Of a stretch of DNA of 64,000 bases, positions 43,170-52,771 are shown in pieces. The stretch's first letter is position 1. Every line of letters begins with the position of its first letter. The DNA lies in assembly GCA_040367435.1 (NCBI GenBank), contig BAABWY010000001.1, forward strand, positions 434,001-498,000. Reading direction: 5' to 3'. The position numbers were made by a program, and so were the translations under genes. The notes under the pieces were generated by a model. It was not told the DNA's origin. It did no database searches and saw nothing but the letters and a program-made list of their open reading frames with translations. The DNA comes from Hyphomicrobiales bacterium 4NK60-0047b (GTDB lineage Bacteria; Pseudomonadota; Alphaproteobacteria; Rhizobiales; HXMU1428-3).

Positions 43170-44702
43170 CTATAGCGGAATGTTGTCGTGTTTTTTCCAT
43201 GGGTTCTCAACTTGCTTATTTTTAAGCATATTGAGCGCACGGCTAACCCGGCGCCGTGTATTACGCGGTAGAATAACTTCATCAATATACCCACGTTCAG
43301 CTGCAACAAATGGCGAACAGAACCGGTCTTCATAATTCTTAGTGTGCTCAGCAATCTTTTCCGGATCATCCAGATCTTTCCGGTGAATAATTTCCACAGC
43401 ACCCTTCGCACCCATCACAGCAATTTCAGCCGTTGGCCAGGCATAATTCATATCACCGCGAATATGCTTCGAACTCATCACATCATACGCGCCGCCATAA
43501 GCTTTACGAGTAATCACAGTAATTTTCGGAACTGTGGCTTCAGCATATGCAAATAAGAGTTTCGCACCATGTTTGATCAACCCACCATATTCTTGCGCTG
43601 TTCCTGGCAAAAAGCCTGGCACATCAACAAAGGTAACAAGTGGAATGTTAAAGCAATCACAAAAACGAACGAACCGCCCGGCTTTACGAGACGCATCACT
43701 ATCCAAAACACCCGCAAGAACCATTGGTTGGTTCGCAACGATGCCAACAGTCTGGCCTTCAACTCGGCCAAACCCACAAATGATGTTTCCAGCAAATTTT
43801 TCCTGAATTTCAAAAAAATCACCTTCATCAACCACTTTAGTGATCAATTCATGCATATCATAAGGCTGGTTCGGGTTTTCAGGTATTAAACTATCAAGGC
43901 TCTTCTCAATGCGGTCAGGACAATCTTTTGTAGGCAGCACCGGAACATCAGACATGTTGTTCGCCGGCAAGAAGTCCATCAAGCGGCGCATTTGCAGCAT
44001 CGCTTCAACATCATTTTCATAGCCCTTATCAGCAATTGAAGATTTCACTGTATGCACACTGGCACCACCAAGTTCTTCAGCTGTCACTTCTTCGTTCGTC
44101 ACGGTTTTAACAACATCAGGCCCTGTCACAAACATATAAGACGTATCTTTTACCATGAAGATAAAGTCCGTCATCGCTGGTGAATACACATCACCGCCAG
44201 CACATGGCCCCATAATCACAGAGATCTGCGGAATAACACCGCTCGAGAGAACATTACGTTGGAAAACTTCACCATAACCGCCAAGTGCTGCCACACCTTC
44301 TTGAATTCGGGCACCACCAGCATCAAACAAACCAATAATCGGCGCGCGATTGCGCAAAGCCATATCTTGAATTTTCATGATTTTCTTAGCGTGTTCCTCA
44401 GAAAGAGACCCACCAAAAACCGTAAAGTCTTTCGCAAAAACATAAATCACACGGCCATTAACAGTGCCCCAGCCTGTGACAACGCCATCACCGGAGATTT
44501 TGTTCTTTTCCATACCAAAATCTGTGCAGCGGTGCTCAACATACATATCGAGCTCTTCAAACGAATTTTCATCAAGCAAAAGATCAATACGCTCACGGGC
44601 CGTTAGTTTGCCACGTTGATGTTGAGCATCTATCCGTTTTTGCCCACCACCCAAGCGCGCATTTTCACGGCGTTTCTCTAGCTCATCGATAATTTCGTTC
44701 AT
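43170..44702 (-). CDS. pccB: Propionyl-CoA carboxylase beta subunit (carboxyltransferase)
   Basis: 510 residues from ATG 44702 (GGAGA just upstream; the open frame to 44771 lacks an RBS). Carboxyltransferase blocks include [20 protein letters not shown], the acyl-CoA-binding oxyanion region [31 protein letters not shown], and the biotin-side [17 protein letters not shown] with [17 protein letters not shown]. Length and sequence fit PccB. It works with PccA, whose gene lies 3.9 kb downstream. Confidence 0.93.
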   Translation of the reverse strand: MNEIIDELEKRRENARLGGGQKRIDAQHQRGKLTARERIDLLLDENSFEELDMYVEHRCTDFGMEKNKISGDGVVTGWGTVNGRVIYVFAKDFTVFGGSLSEEHAKKIMKIQDMALRNRAPIIGLFDAGGARIQEGVAALGGYGEVFQRNVLSSGVIPQISVIMGPCAGGDVYSPAMTDFIFMVKDTSYMFVTGPDVVKTVTNEEVTAEELGGASVHTVKSSIADKGYENDVEAMLQMRRLMDFLPANNMSDVPVLPTKDCPDRIEKSLDSLIPENPNQPYDMHELITKVVDEGDFFEIQEKFAGNIICGFGRVEGQTVGIVANQPMVLAGVLDSDASRKAGRFVRFCDCFNIPLVTFVDVPGFLPGTAQEYGGLIKHGAKLLFAYAEATVPKITVITRKAYGGAYDVMSSKHIRGDMNYAWPTAEIAVMGAKGAVEIIHRKDLDDPEKIAEHTKNYEDRFCSPFVAAERGYIDEVILPRNTRRRVSRALNMLKNKQVENPWKKHDNIPL

Positions 44703-44792
44703 AATGTCTCCACACTCATAAATAGTCTTATTATTTGACTTTTCTTTTATCACAGACATTTCATGCGTCAAACTGTGAATCTCAGCTGTTTT

Positions 44793-45578
44793 TTAGGACT
44801 TACGGCTCAATTGATAGAAGTTATAAGTCTCCAAGAATTCCCCATGTCTCATTTCGCGTCGGTTTTGTGCCTGTTCATCCGTACCCCAGCGCTCAATTTG
44901 GAAATTTTCTTCCAAATGAGCCGCATCCCAAACATCAGCGCTTTCCCAGTCTCCTAAAACCAGCGAAAGCGGCAAAACTGCGGAACCTAACATTGTTGTC
45001 ATATTATGCAGAGCTGTAAGAGCAAATTCATCAAACCGGTCATAGAGTGCAGATAGTTTCTCAAGATCTTCATTTTCTTGAGAAACATGAATAACACCTG
45101 CTGCCAATTTCATGCCGATACCATGCTGTTCCTTGAGCCAATTTAAAATCGGGTCCCACACTTTCTGCTCAAACTCAACAAGACTAGCGGGGTCGCTTGC
45201 CCTGTAACATAAAAGATCGTTCCCCCCATAACTGACCAGCTCCTCCAAAATATCAGTCCGCCGCGGAGCAACCCGATCAATGGCAGTATTAGCAAGCTTG
45301 GTCAAAATCATAGTTTCACTATCAATCTCTTCACCCTGCGCTGACCATTCATCAGCAATAGACAAAGCAAGCGGTTCAGATTTCACGGCCAAAGTCGATT
45401 TCATAGGAGTTTTGATGACACGCTCATCTAAGAGGATACTAAATTGATCCTCTAGAACCTCGACCTTAACGTCTTTATAAAACCGTTTTGGTTTCGGGCG
45501 AACATCATCAGCCTTAGACATATATTTAGGGCCAGAAGGCAAAGCTTCATCTTTTGGAGGAGTGTTATCTTTATTCAT
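44793..45578 (-). CDS. ATP12-family F1-ATPase assembly chaperone
   Basis: 261 residues. ATP12 family blocks are RFYKDVKVEVLEDQFSILLD, KTPMKSTLAVKSEPLALSIA (the conserved TPxxxxLxxP-type region), DEWSAQGEEIDSETMILTKL, NTAIDRV and LCYRASDPASLVEFEQKVWD. In mitochondria and alphaproteobacteria it assists assembly of the F1 alpha subunit. It sits between the HAD phosphatase gene and pccB, a neighbourhood common in Rhizobiales. Confidence 0.92.
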   Translation of the reverse strand: MNKDNTPPKDEALPSGPKYMSKADDVRPKPKRFYKDVKVEVLEDQFSILLDERVIKTPMKSTLAVKSEPLALSIADEWSAQGEEIDSETMILTKLANTAIDRVAPRRTDILEELVSYGGNDLLCYRASDPASLVEFEQKVWDPILNWLKEQHGIGMKLAAGVIHVSQENEDLEKLSALYDRFDEFALTALHNMTTMLGSAVLPLSLVLGDWESADVWDAAHLEENFQIERWGTDEQAQNRREMRHGEFLETYNFYQLSRKS

Positions 45579-45608
45579 GAAAATTCTTCGTAAATTCAGC
45601 TGTTAAAA

Positions 45609-46313
45609 TTACAGTCTCTCAATTGCCAATTTATCAATTGAGAGGGTTTCTTGTATAGCAGATAATAGATCAGAAAACTCATCAACAATCATCTTCGGCG
45701 CAAACGGCAAAAGCTCTTCTTTTTCATGATGCCCCCAGGTAACCCCAATTGATGGAACACCTGCATTTTGCGCCATTTCCATATCAAATGTCGTATCACC
45801 AATCATAACAGTACGATGAGCCTCAGTCCCCGTTTCTCGAAGGGCCTGCTCAATCATTCCCGGATGAGGTTTCGATGGGGCATTACAAGCAGTTTGAATC
45901 GTGTGAAAAACATCCTCAAGCTCAAAGCGTTTTAAAAGGCCTTGCACCCCTTTCATGGATTTCCCCGTCGCAATGCCAAGCAAAACATCATCTTGCGCCT
46001 TTAGCTGTTTAAGCAATTCGTGCGTTCCTTCAAACAAAGGTTCCGGATGACCAAGTTCATCTCTTAAATGTTGATAAGATGATTTATATCCCTCACCAAT
46101 GTTTTCAATCAAACTTTGATTAACCTGAACATTCTCAAGTGGCATACAAAGCACCTCAACCGCTATGGGGAGTGAGAGACCAATAATTTGCTGAATCTCT
46201 TGAGGGCTAGGAGCTACAAGCGATTGCGCCTCAAACGCATCTTGCATCGCACGTACGATCAAAGCCTCGCTATCTACAATCGTCCCATCACAATCAAACA
46301 AGATGCAATACAT
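45609..46313 (-). CDS. HAD-superfamily phosphatase (Gph/PGP-like)
   Basis: 234 residues. HAD motif I is LFDCDGTIVDSEAL with nucleophile Asp8, motif II GIATGKSMKG, motif III lysine in APSKPHPGMIEQAL, and motif IV MIGDTTFDMEMA. The four-helix cap between motifs I and II makes it a subclass I phosphatase like phosphoglycolate phosphatase. The substrate cannot be named. Its last codons form a perfect 10-bp inverted repeat. It precedes the ATP12 gene by 30 bases on the same strand. Confidence 0.88.
   Translation of the reverse strand: MYCILFDCDGTIVDSEALIVRAMQDAFEAQSLVAPSPQEIQQIIGLSLPIAVEVLCMPLENVQVNQSLIENIGEGYKSSYQHLRDELGHPEPLFEGTHELLKQLKAQDDVLLGIATGKSMKGVQGLLKRFELEDVFHTIQTACNAPSKPHPGMIEQALRETGTEAHRTVMIGDTTFDMEMAQNAGVPSIGVTWGHHEKEELLPFAPKMIVDEFSDLLSAIQETLSIDKLAIERL
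45616..45644 (-). terminator. CTCTCAATTG/CAATTGAGAG hairpin in the last codons of the HAD gene
   Basis: A 10-bp perfect stem with a 9-base loop lies within codons for the C-terminus, just before the stop. A moderately T-rich stretch follows. It may attenuate transcription into the ATP12 gene. Confidence 0.45.
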
Positions 46314-46502
46314 TCTAAATTCCCACCTAAATAATATGTTTTTTCAAAACAAACTGACAAAGCCAAAAACTTCAAATCAAGAAACGTCTAAACTTACAAT
46401 TAAATGACGTTCTCTTACATGTTTTGAATTGCCCCACAAGACTACCTACCGTTAGGTTGAATTAAGCCGGAAAATCAATTTGTAAAAGAGGATACCCATC
46501 CA

Positions 46503-47066
46503 ATGAAATCACTAATAAAATTTATCATCTTTGGATCATGTTGTTTATATCCAATCTCACTAAATGCAAAGGCTTGTTCAGAAAAAAACAAAGAACTAGT
46601 GATAAACAAAAACTTCGCTGTTCAAAAAAACGGTACGATAAAACACCATCCCTCAGGCCTTGAATTTAAGCAATGTTTAGAGGGGCAATCCGTTTCAGCT
46701 CATGAGTGTAAAGGAACAGCTCAATCATTCAGTTGGCTAGAAGCTGACAGCCATGCAAAAGCCCACTTGCACAATTCAAAACAAGATTGGCGCCTCCCCA
46801 AAATTGAAGAACTTCAAATTTTACTCACCTTTACCTGCAACCAAACAACTGTCGATAAAACTTTATTCCCCTCATTAACTACGGAACAAATCTGGTCAGC
46901 ATCACCAGGCGCACCAGTTAATGATCACTCTGTTGTGCTAAATGTGAGTGACGGCGCAATCTACGGTGTTGGACGCGGCGTCAAAAGGCAAGTCCTGCTT
47001 GTGCGTAGAAAACCGTCACGAGAGTGGCTTGAACAAGAACCTCCCTCAGATTGGGTCATCAGGTAG
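46503..47066 (+). CDS. Secreted DUF1566 (Lcl C-terminal-like) protein
   Basis: 187 residues with a signal peptide (MKSLIKFIIFGSCCL..NAKA). The mature part contains the DUF1566 core: HPSGLEFKQCLEGQSV, SWLEADSHAKAHLHNSKQDW, RLPKIEELQILL and IWSASPGAPVNDHSVVLNVS with a late VLLVRR. This is a C-type-lectin-like fold found in adhesins such as Legionella Lcl. Cysteines probably form disulfides. The region downstream has duplicated repeats. Confidence 0.8.
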   Translation: MKSLIKFIIFGSCCLYPISLNAKACSEKNKELVINKNFAVQKNGTIKHHPSGLEFKQCLEGQSVSAHECKGTAQSFSWLEADSHAKAHLHNSKQDWRLPKIEELQILLTFTCNQTTVDKTLFPSLTTEQIWSASPGAPVNDHSVVLNVSDGAIYGVGRGVKRQVLLVRRKPSREWLEQEPPSDWVIR

Positions 47067-47089
47067 TAACTGAACGTTACTGCAATCAC

Positions 47090-47225
47090 TGATCAGCTTG
47101 TCTGTGCTCGCATTTTCTTGGCGCTTTAGATTTCCCAATGTGAAAACCGCGCTGCTCCGCTCAGGCTGAAGGTTTTCCTTTGATCAGCTTGTCTGTGCTC
47201 GCAAGGCTCCGCTCAGGCTGATCAA
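47090..47225. repeat. Two copies of a composite palindromic repeat
   Basis: Module 1 begins TGATCAGCTTGTCTGTGC and occurs at 47090-47112 and 47181-47203. Module 2, GCTCCGCTCAGGCTGA, occurs at 47154-47169 and 47206-47221. The second copy is compact and bounded by TGATCAGC (47181) and GCTGATCA (ending 47225). The first copy has about 41 extra bases between its modules. It lies between the convergent DUF1566 and rluC genes and overlaps the last rluC codon. Confidence 0.75.
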
Positions 47226-48235
47226 TCCACTTCCTGATCCTCATCATAGCGCTGAGCATCAAAATCGAGCGTCGACCAGCTCTTTTGCATATGTGCCGGC
47301 AAAGGTGCCGTAATATCAAGTGTCCCACCATTCGGATGAGGTATAGCTAAGCGGCGTGCATGCAAATGCAACCGGTCCGTCAATCCTTCAAGTGGTTCAA
47401 AGTCAGGCAAATTAAAATATTTAGGATCTCCTAAAATTGGTGTTCCAAGTTCAGCCATATGCACACGCAATTGGTGCGTGCGGCCTGTAACTGGCTTTAA
47501 AGAAACCCAAGCTAACTTCTGCCCAGCTTGCTCAATCACAGAATAATAAGAATGAGAATGCTGCGCTCCAGGCGTGCCAGGTTTCACCACCCGAACAATC
47601 TCGCCAACGTTCCCAGGCGTTGGTCCATCACCTTTTGCAATAAAACAAGAAATCTCACCTTGATGCGGACGCGGAACACCGTAAGTCAGAGCCCAATAGA
47701 TTTTACGGGCAGACCGTGTACGAAACACAGCACCTAATTTAGAGGCCGCTTGTCTTGTTTTGGCCACAAGCAAACAACCAGATGTATCACGGTCTAACCG
47801 GTGAACAAGTTTAGGCCGGTCATCCCCTTGGCCCAAAGCACCCAGCATTCCATCCACGTGATGAGTGGTTTTCGTACCACCTTGCACTGCCAAGCCAGAC
47901 GGCTTATTCAAAACCATCAAAGCATCATCTTCATGAATAATAAGCGAGCGAATATAATCCCAATCACCCTTATTCACTTTTTTCGGCTTTTTAGCTGGAG
48001 TAGCTGCAATTTCTTGCCCAATTGGCGGCACGCGAACAACCTGCCCCTCTTCAATACGGGCATTTGTCTTCACACGTTTGCCATCCACACGCACCTGACC
48101 AGTACGCATTAACTTCTGCAATTGGCCAAAACTAATGTGCGGATAATTTTCCTTAAACCAACGATCAAGTCTAAGACCATCATCTTTTTCAGTTATTGTA
48201 ACATTCGCAACGTTGCTCACACACTCGCTCCCCAA
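47222..48235 (-). CDS. rluC: Ribosomal large subunit pseudouridine synthase C
   Basis: 337 residues. An N-terminal S4 domain (RLDRWFKENYPHISFGQLQK) is followed by the catalytic RluA-type domain with HRLDRDTSGCLLVAK (catalytic Asp) and VSLKPVTGRTHQLRVHMAEL. It makes pseudouridines in 23S rRNA. It is longer than E. coli RluC (319) mainly by a basic linker. The start lies inside the crcB gene (19-base overlap). Confidence 0.9.
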   Translation of the reverse strand: MGSECVSNVANVTITEKDDGLRLDRWFKENYPHISFGQLQKLMRTGQVRVDGKRVKTNARIEEGQVVRVPPIGQEIAATPAKKPKKVNKGDWDYIRSLIIHEDDALMVLNKPSGLAVQGGTKTTHHVDGMLGALGQGDDRPKLVHRLDRDTSGCLLVAKTRQAASKLGAVFRTRSARKIYWALTYGVPRPHQGEISCFIAKGDGPTPGNVGEIVRVVKPGTPGAQHSHSYYSVIEQAGQKLAWVSLKPVTGRTHQLRVHMAELGTPILGDPKYFNLPDFEPLEGLTDRLHLHARRLAIPHPNGGTLDITAPLPAHMQKSWSTLDFDAQRYDEDQEVD

Positions 48236-48612
48236 ATATATCGCCCGAGATAAAGGCCCGCAAACAATGCAGCAACACTAAAAACAACTGATGCGCAAGC
48301 ATAAAACGCAGCCATAGACCATTGGTCTCGCTCTATCATATTCGCAACTTCAAGAGAAAAGGCTGAAAAAGTCGTGAAACCACCAAGTACACCGGTTGCA
48401 AAAAGAGTGCGCAACTCAACTGAACCTTGAAAGCGAAGCGCAAGCGCTTCTATCAAAACACCCATCAATAACGCACCAAGAATATTGACGATAAACGTCC
48501 CATACGGAAACCCAAGCCCCAAAAGACGAACAGCAAGAAGCCCTACCAAATAGCGCCCACTAGCGCCAATTGCACCACCCAGCGCAGCATAGGCAACAAA
48601 TTTCATTCTCAC
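48217..48612 (-). CDS. crcB: Fluoride channel CrcB/Fluc
   Basis: 131 residues with four membrane helices. Conserved Fluc motifs are GGAIGASGRYLVG, the PYGTFIVNILGALLMG pore helix and GVLGGFTTFSAFSLE. Fluc dimers export fluoride. No fluoride riboswitch could be recognised in the short upstream gap. It overlaps rluC by 19 bases. Confidence 0.92.
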   Translation of the reverse strand: MRMKFVAYAALGGAIGASGRYLVGLLAVRLLGLGFPYGTFIVNILGALLMGVLIEALALRFQGSVELRTLFATGVLGGFTTFSAFSLEVANMIERDQWSMAAFYACASVVFSVAALFAGLYLGRYIWGASV

Positions 48613-48685
48613 GTACTTTCGTTGTTTAGTTCTATCAAAGTAACTGTCTTAGAGTTGAGAGACAGTCTTAGATATCCAAGCAAGC

Positions 48686-48916
48686 TCACCCAAAAATCCA
48701 ATCGAGAATACGACCAATAAGCCGTCCCAAAATAAGCCCCGCAATCAAGCAAACAGCAATGGTGCCTAGATATATAAAGCTATGGTAAATCATCGCATCT
48801 TCAGGGCTTTCAAAAGTCTTGTTCGCCAAATATGTATCACTCGCCAGCGAACCTACATAAAACACAGCAGCAAGTGCACCAGCCACAGCACCAATAAAAC
48901 CGAATAAGAGTCTCAT
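48686..48916 (-). CDS. Small two-helix membrane protein, possible immunity partner of the Tae4-like amidase
   Basis: 76 residues from ATG 48916, overlapping the stop of the upstream amidase gene as ATGA. Two membrane helices (about 3-24 and 47-70) enclose a ~20-residue loop (DTYLANKTFESPEDAM) that would be periplasmic or cytoplasmic. No family recognised. The tight coupling to a putative peptidoglycan amidase suggests an immunity or export helper role; that is inference. Confidence 0.6.
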   Translation of the reverse strand: MRLLFGFIGAVAGALAAVFYVGSLASDTYLANKTFESPEDAMIYHSFIYLGTIAVCLIAGLILGRLIGRILDWIFG

Positions 48917-49416
48917 TTCACCTCCCAAAACCAAATCTCAGTTGCTTTGTCATAACCGCCATAATAACCGGCCCAGAAAAACCAATTGATCAACCAGGCA
49001 GACGCCGTACGTTGCCCATTCCAAACATCAATATGATCACCCGAAGGTTCACGCGCTTCACCGGTTCTAAACCAATAATTACGAATAAGCATAATGCCAG
49101 TGCGCCCAAACAAATCACGATAATAATTTTTCGGATTGCGCATAACTTCCACTTTCCCAAGCCCTGGGATACGCGCCATGGTTAGCCCCTTGGCAAGCTC
49201 TTCAGCACGAAGATAATGCATTTCACTTCTAGGATGCACAGAACAAGTTACAATGCCTCGCGGCAACATATCATGTGTCACACCAGCACCTTTCAGTGCA
49301 ACCCCCATGCGAATAGCACACTGATTTCTATAAGTTGGAAACCCTAATGAACGACACGGAAATCGTTCACTTTTATTAAGCGGATGATTTTCCCACAAAT
49401 CCTTAAATTTAATCAT
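48913..49416 (-). CDS. Tae4-family peptidoglycan amidase-like effector
   Basis: 167 residues from ATG 49416. Tae4 features: IKFKDLWENHPLN at the start, catalytic Cys in RNQCAIRMGVALKGAGV (C33), and the His-Asp pair in SGDHIDVWNGQR (H128, D130). Tae4 amidases cleave peptidoglycan stem cross-links and are usually type VI effectors with a Tai4 immunity protein. No T6SS gene or Tai4 is in the window, and there is no signal peptide. A small membrane protein gene overlaps its stop. Confidence 0.8.
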   Translation of the reverse strand: MIKFKDLWENHPLNKSERFPCRSLGFPTYRNQCAIRMGVALKGAGVTHDMLPRGIVTCSVHPRSEMHYLRAEELAKGLTMARIPGLGKVEVMRNPKNYYRDLFGRTGIMLIRNYWFRTGEAREPSGDHIDVWNGQRTASAWLINWFFWAGYYGGYDKATEIWFWEVK

Positions 49417-49614
49417 GTAACGCAACCCTTAACAAAACACCCAGTCAAGCAATCTCTTAATTTTTATAAATCTAGTTCTTAAAAGAGGTACAAAACTTTT
49501 TATCAAAACCTTTTTAGCAGCTAAAAACTATTAACCAAAGCTTAAATCAAAAAACACAACAAATTTGGGGCAAAACTCAGCCCCTGAGGAAACCGTTTAC
49601 GTAGTTAGAAAACT

Positions 49615-50961
49615 CTAATCGCCATCTTCATCTAATTTTTGAGCTTTGGGTTCACTCGTCTCTCCATCACGCAAACTGGCCCAATAGCTCATCCGCTTAC
49701 CAAGCTCTCTTTCAAACCCACGCGGAACAGGTTGATACAAATGAGGCCGCTCCCCAAATTCATCCGGAAAATAATCCTGGCCAGAAAAACAATGCGGCGT
49801 ATCATGATCATAAATATACCCATCTCCATAGCCCTGATCAGCCATCAAACTTGTAGGGGCATTCAAGGCGATTTTTGGAGGCAGAAGCGCACCGCTTTCT
49901 TTCGCAGCAATTCGAGACGCTTTATACGCCACATAAGCTGCATTAGATTTAGGCGCAGAAGCTAAATAGAGCACTGTTTGTGCCAGCGCCAATTCCCCCT
50001 CAGGGCTACCAAGAAAATGAAATGCATCTTTCGCCGCATTGGCTTGCACCAACGCCTGAGGGTCAGCAAGGCCAATATCTTCAACCGCCATCCGCACCAA
50101 ACGCCTGGCAATATAAATAGGGTCTTCACCACCCTCGAGCATCCGGGCAAACCAATAAAGCGCAGCATCAGGATCTGAGCCACGCACAGATTTATGTAAA
50201 GCTGAAATTAAATTATAGTGCCCATCACCCGCTTTGTCATAAGTCGGGCGACGCCTAAATAAAATTTTCCCTAAGTCTTCTTTTTTGAGGATTTTGTCTT
50301 CCCCCAAATCAAGAAACAATTCCTCAGCCATATTAATGATCATACGACCATCACCATCAGCTAAAGCCAGTAAATGTTGCCGGGCTTCCGCGTCAATAGG
50401 AAGAGGCCGGCCAATTTCAACTTCAGCGCGCTGTAAAAGATTTTCAAGGTCCTTCGCACTATGCCGCTCAAACGGGAGCACTTGGCTGCGAGACAAAAGC
50501 GCATTGTTCAACTCAAATGATGGGTTCTCAGTCGTTGCCCCAATTAGAATAATCGTGCCATCTTCCATCACCGGCAGAAAGCTATCTTGCTGCGCTTTGT
50601 TAAACCGATGGATCTCATCAACAAACAACAACGTCCCCCTCCCTTCACGGCGGCGCATTCTTGCTTGCTCAAACGCAGCTTTTAAATCTTTAACACCAGA
50701 AAAAATGGCAGAGAGTTGCTCAAAATGCAAATCGGTTTCATTCGCTAACGCTTGAGCTAAAGTCGTTTTGCCTGTGCCAGGTGGCCCCCACAATATCAGA
50801 TTAGTAATCCGCCCTTGTGCAACCATACGCGTAAGCAAACCACCCTCCCCCAACAAATGAGTTTGGCCAGTAATATCTTTAATAGTTTTGGGGCGTAATC
50901 GATCAGCTAATGGGCGCGGCACATCTCCGCTCACACCAGCTGCATCAAATAAATCTTCCAT
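49615..50961 (-). CDS. rarA: Replication-associated recombination protein A (RarA/MgsA)
   Basis: 448 residues from ATG 50961 (a GTG at 50973 is an alternative). AAA+ motifs are NLILWGPPGTGKTTLAQALA (Walker A) and TLLFVDEIHRFNKAQQDSFL (Walker B), with IGATTENPSFELNNALLSR as sensor region. The C-terminal RarA tetramerisation part includes DPIYIARRLVRMAVEDIGLA. RarA acts at stalled replication forks. It follows the protease gene on the same strand with a 167-base gap. Confidence 0.93.
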   Translation of the reverse strand: MEDLFDAAGVSGDVPRPLADRLRPKTIKDITGQTHLLGEGGLLTRMVAQGRITNLILWGPPGTGKTTLAQALANETDLHFEQLSAIFSGVKDLKAAFEQARMRRREGRGTLLFVDEIHRFNKAQQDSFLPVMEDGTIILIGATTENPSFELNNALLSRSQVLPFERHSAKDLENLLQRAEVEIGRPLPIDAEARQHLLALADGDGRMIINMAEELFLDLGEDKILKKEDLGKILFRRRPTYDKAGDGHYNLISALHKSVRGSDPDAALYWFARMLEGGEDPIYIARRLVRMAVEDIGLADPQALVQANAAKDAFHFLGSPEGELALAQTVLYLASAPKSNAAYVAYKASRIAAKESGALLPPKIALNAPTSLMADQGYGDGYIYDHDTPHCFSGQDYFPDEFGERPHLYQPVPRGFERELGKRMSYWASLRDGETSEPKAQKLDEDGD

Positions 50962-51128
50962 ACAAAGGTCCACTATAAAATGATATTACAAATGCAATAT
51001 CTCAAGCTTGAGAGACACAAAAACAAACACAGTGCCTCTCAAGATAAATTCATCTTAAAGAACAAGATAAGTTCATCTTTAAGAATTAAGTCTTTAACTT
51101 CCAGCAGCTCAATTTCCGCCAAGCCAGT

Positions 51129-52562
51129 TTAATTGCCACCGGGTAAGACTAATCGCAAAATGCGCTTGCCTCGCTTGATTTCAATGCGCCAAACACGGAA
51201 GTTCTTTCGCACTGCCGATTGCAGTTCTTTAACTGATAAAATTGGATTGTTGTTCAAACTGACAATAATATCTTTTTTACGAAACCCAACCGATGACGCA
51301 AAACTACGACGAATAACACCCGTAATAACCACACCTTCAATATTATCAAGGTCAATATCTTCAGCCAATCCTGGAGAAAGGTTAGCCACATGCGCACCAC
51401 TAAAAGGGTGATTACCCCGGAGCACCTTCTTATTAGGCGCTGGTGTAAAAGGTGCTTCAATCAAAGCAATATCTTTTTTTACCCGTTTCCCTTTTCTAAA
51501 TACCGTTAATTGCACCCGGCCCCCCAGCTCCATAGTAGCAAAGCGAAAATGAAAACTACGCGGATCATCAACAGAATGACCACCAACATTCAAAACAATG
51601 TCACCACTTTTCAATCCGGCAAATTGAGCAGGGCTGGCCTCATAAATTCGAGTGACCAAAGCACCACTAGGACGGTCCAATCCGAGTGAGCGCGCAATAT
51701 CCGGTGTCACTCTCTGCAACTTCGCACCAAACCACGGACGTGTAACCTTCTTGCCCTTCAAAGCGGAATTAACAACCAACTTCACCATATTAGAAGGAAT
51801 AGCAAAGCCAATGCCATTTGATCCACCAGACTTGGAATAAATCGCTGTATTGATGCCAATTAACCGACCATTCATATCAACCAAAGCACCACCCGAGTTA
51901 CCTGGGTTGATCGCGGCATCAGTTTGAATAAAAGACTGAAAGTCAGCCGCACCAACACGTGTCCGAGCAAGCGCTGAAACAATACCGCTGGTAACAGTTT
52001 GCCCCACCCCAAACGGGTTGCCAATCGCTAGCACCAAATCACCGACCTCTAATTGATCAGAATCTTCAAACCGTAGAAATGGAAATTTTTCGCCGGCCTT
52101 ATTGTCAATTTTTAAAACGGCAAGGTCGGTCTCTTCATCTTTTAAAATGATGTGTGCAACAAATTCGCGCTTATCCTGTAAAGCAACCTTAATCTCACCA
52201 TTCTCGCCGCCCTTTATCACGTGATAATTCGTAACAACAATTCCATTGGGCCGCAAAATTACCCCAGAACCAAGAGAATTTTTCATCCGGTTCCGGCGTT
52301 GACGATTAAGTTTATCACCAAAGAAATGCCTAAAAAATGGATCTCGCAAAAGGGGAGAACGAAATTGCTTCCTCACGGCCTTATGGCGCACATAAACATT
52401 CACAACAGCCGGTGCAGCATCTCGTACAATTGGAGCATAGGATAGTTTAATATCCGCCTCAGATTCAGGCACCCGAGCTAAAGCAGCTGTGCTAAACATT
52501 CCTTCCAATACAAGTGATAACAAACTCACTAATAAGGCAAACTGCCTTAATTTATGATACAT
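51129..52562 (-). CDS. Do/DegP-family periplasmic serine protease
   Basis: 477 residues with a signal peptide (LLVSLLSLVLEGMFSTAALA). The trypsin-like domain has the triad His in VVTNYHVIKGG, Asp in EETDLAVLKID and Ser in INPGNSGGALVD. Two PDZ domains follow (about 275-365 and 385-470), as in DegP/DegQ. It is a quality-control protease or chaperone of the envelope. The start ATG at 52562 follows a GGAGA RBS. Confidence 0.92.
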   Translation of the reverse strand: MYHKLRQFALLVSLLSLVLEGMFSTAALARVPESEADIKLSYAPIVRDAAPAVVNVYVRHKAVRKQFRSPLLRDPFFRHFFGDKLNRQRRNRMKNSLGSGVILRPNGIVVTNYHVIKGGENGEIKVALQDKREFVAHIILKDEETDLAVLKIDNKAGEKFPFLRFEDSDQLEVGDLVLAIGNPFGVGQTVTSGIVSALARTRVGAADFQSFIQTDAAINPGNSGGALVDMNGRLIGINTAIYSKSGGSNGIGFAIPSNMVKLVVNSALKGKKVTRPWFGAKLQRVTPDIARSLGLDRPSGALVTRIYEASPAQFAGLKSGDIVLNVGGHSVDDPRSFHFRFATMELGGRVQLTVFRKGKRVKKDIALIEAPFTPAPNKKVLRGNHPFSGAHVANLSPGLAEDIDLDNIEGVVITGVIRRSFASSVGFRKKDIIVSLNNNPILSVKELQSAVRKNFRVWRIEIKRGKRILRLVLPGGN

Positions 52563-52771
52563 CCAAGGTCTCCAAACATTTCAAAATCTAATTATCAACA
52601 ACTTCTGTCGACTAACTTTGTAATTAAATCAACATATTAAAACGAATTTATGGTTCTCTCAGAAATATGTCATGATTTATTACATTTCATTACATATTTC
52701 TTATGGAAATCACATTGCTATTAAGCAATGAAACCTTAATGCTTACAACACAAACTTTAGGGAGAGTTCAA

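Noticed and set aside
48613-48685. Fluoride riboswitch upstream of crcB
   Set aside because: The 73-base gap lacks the conserved fluoride aptamer core and pseudoknot elements.
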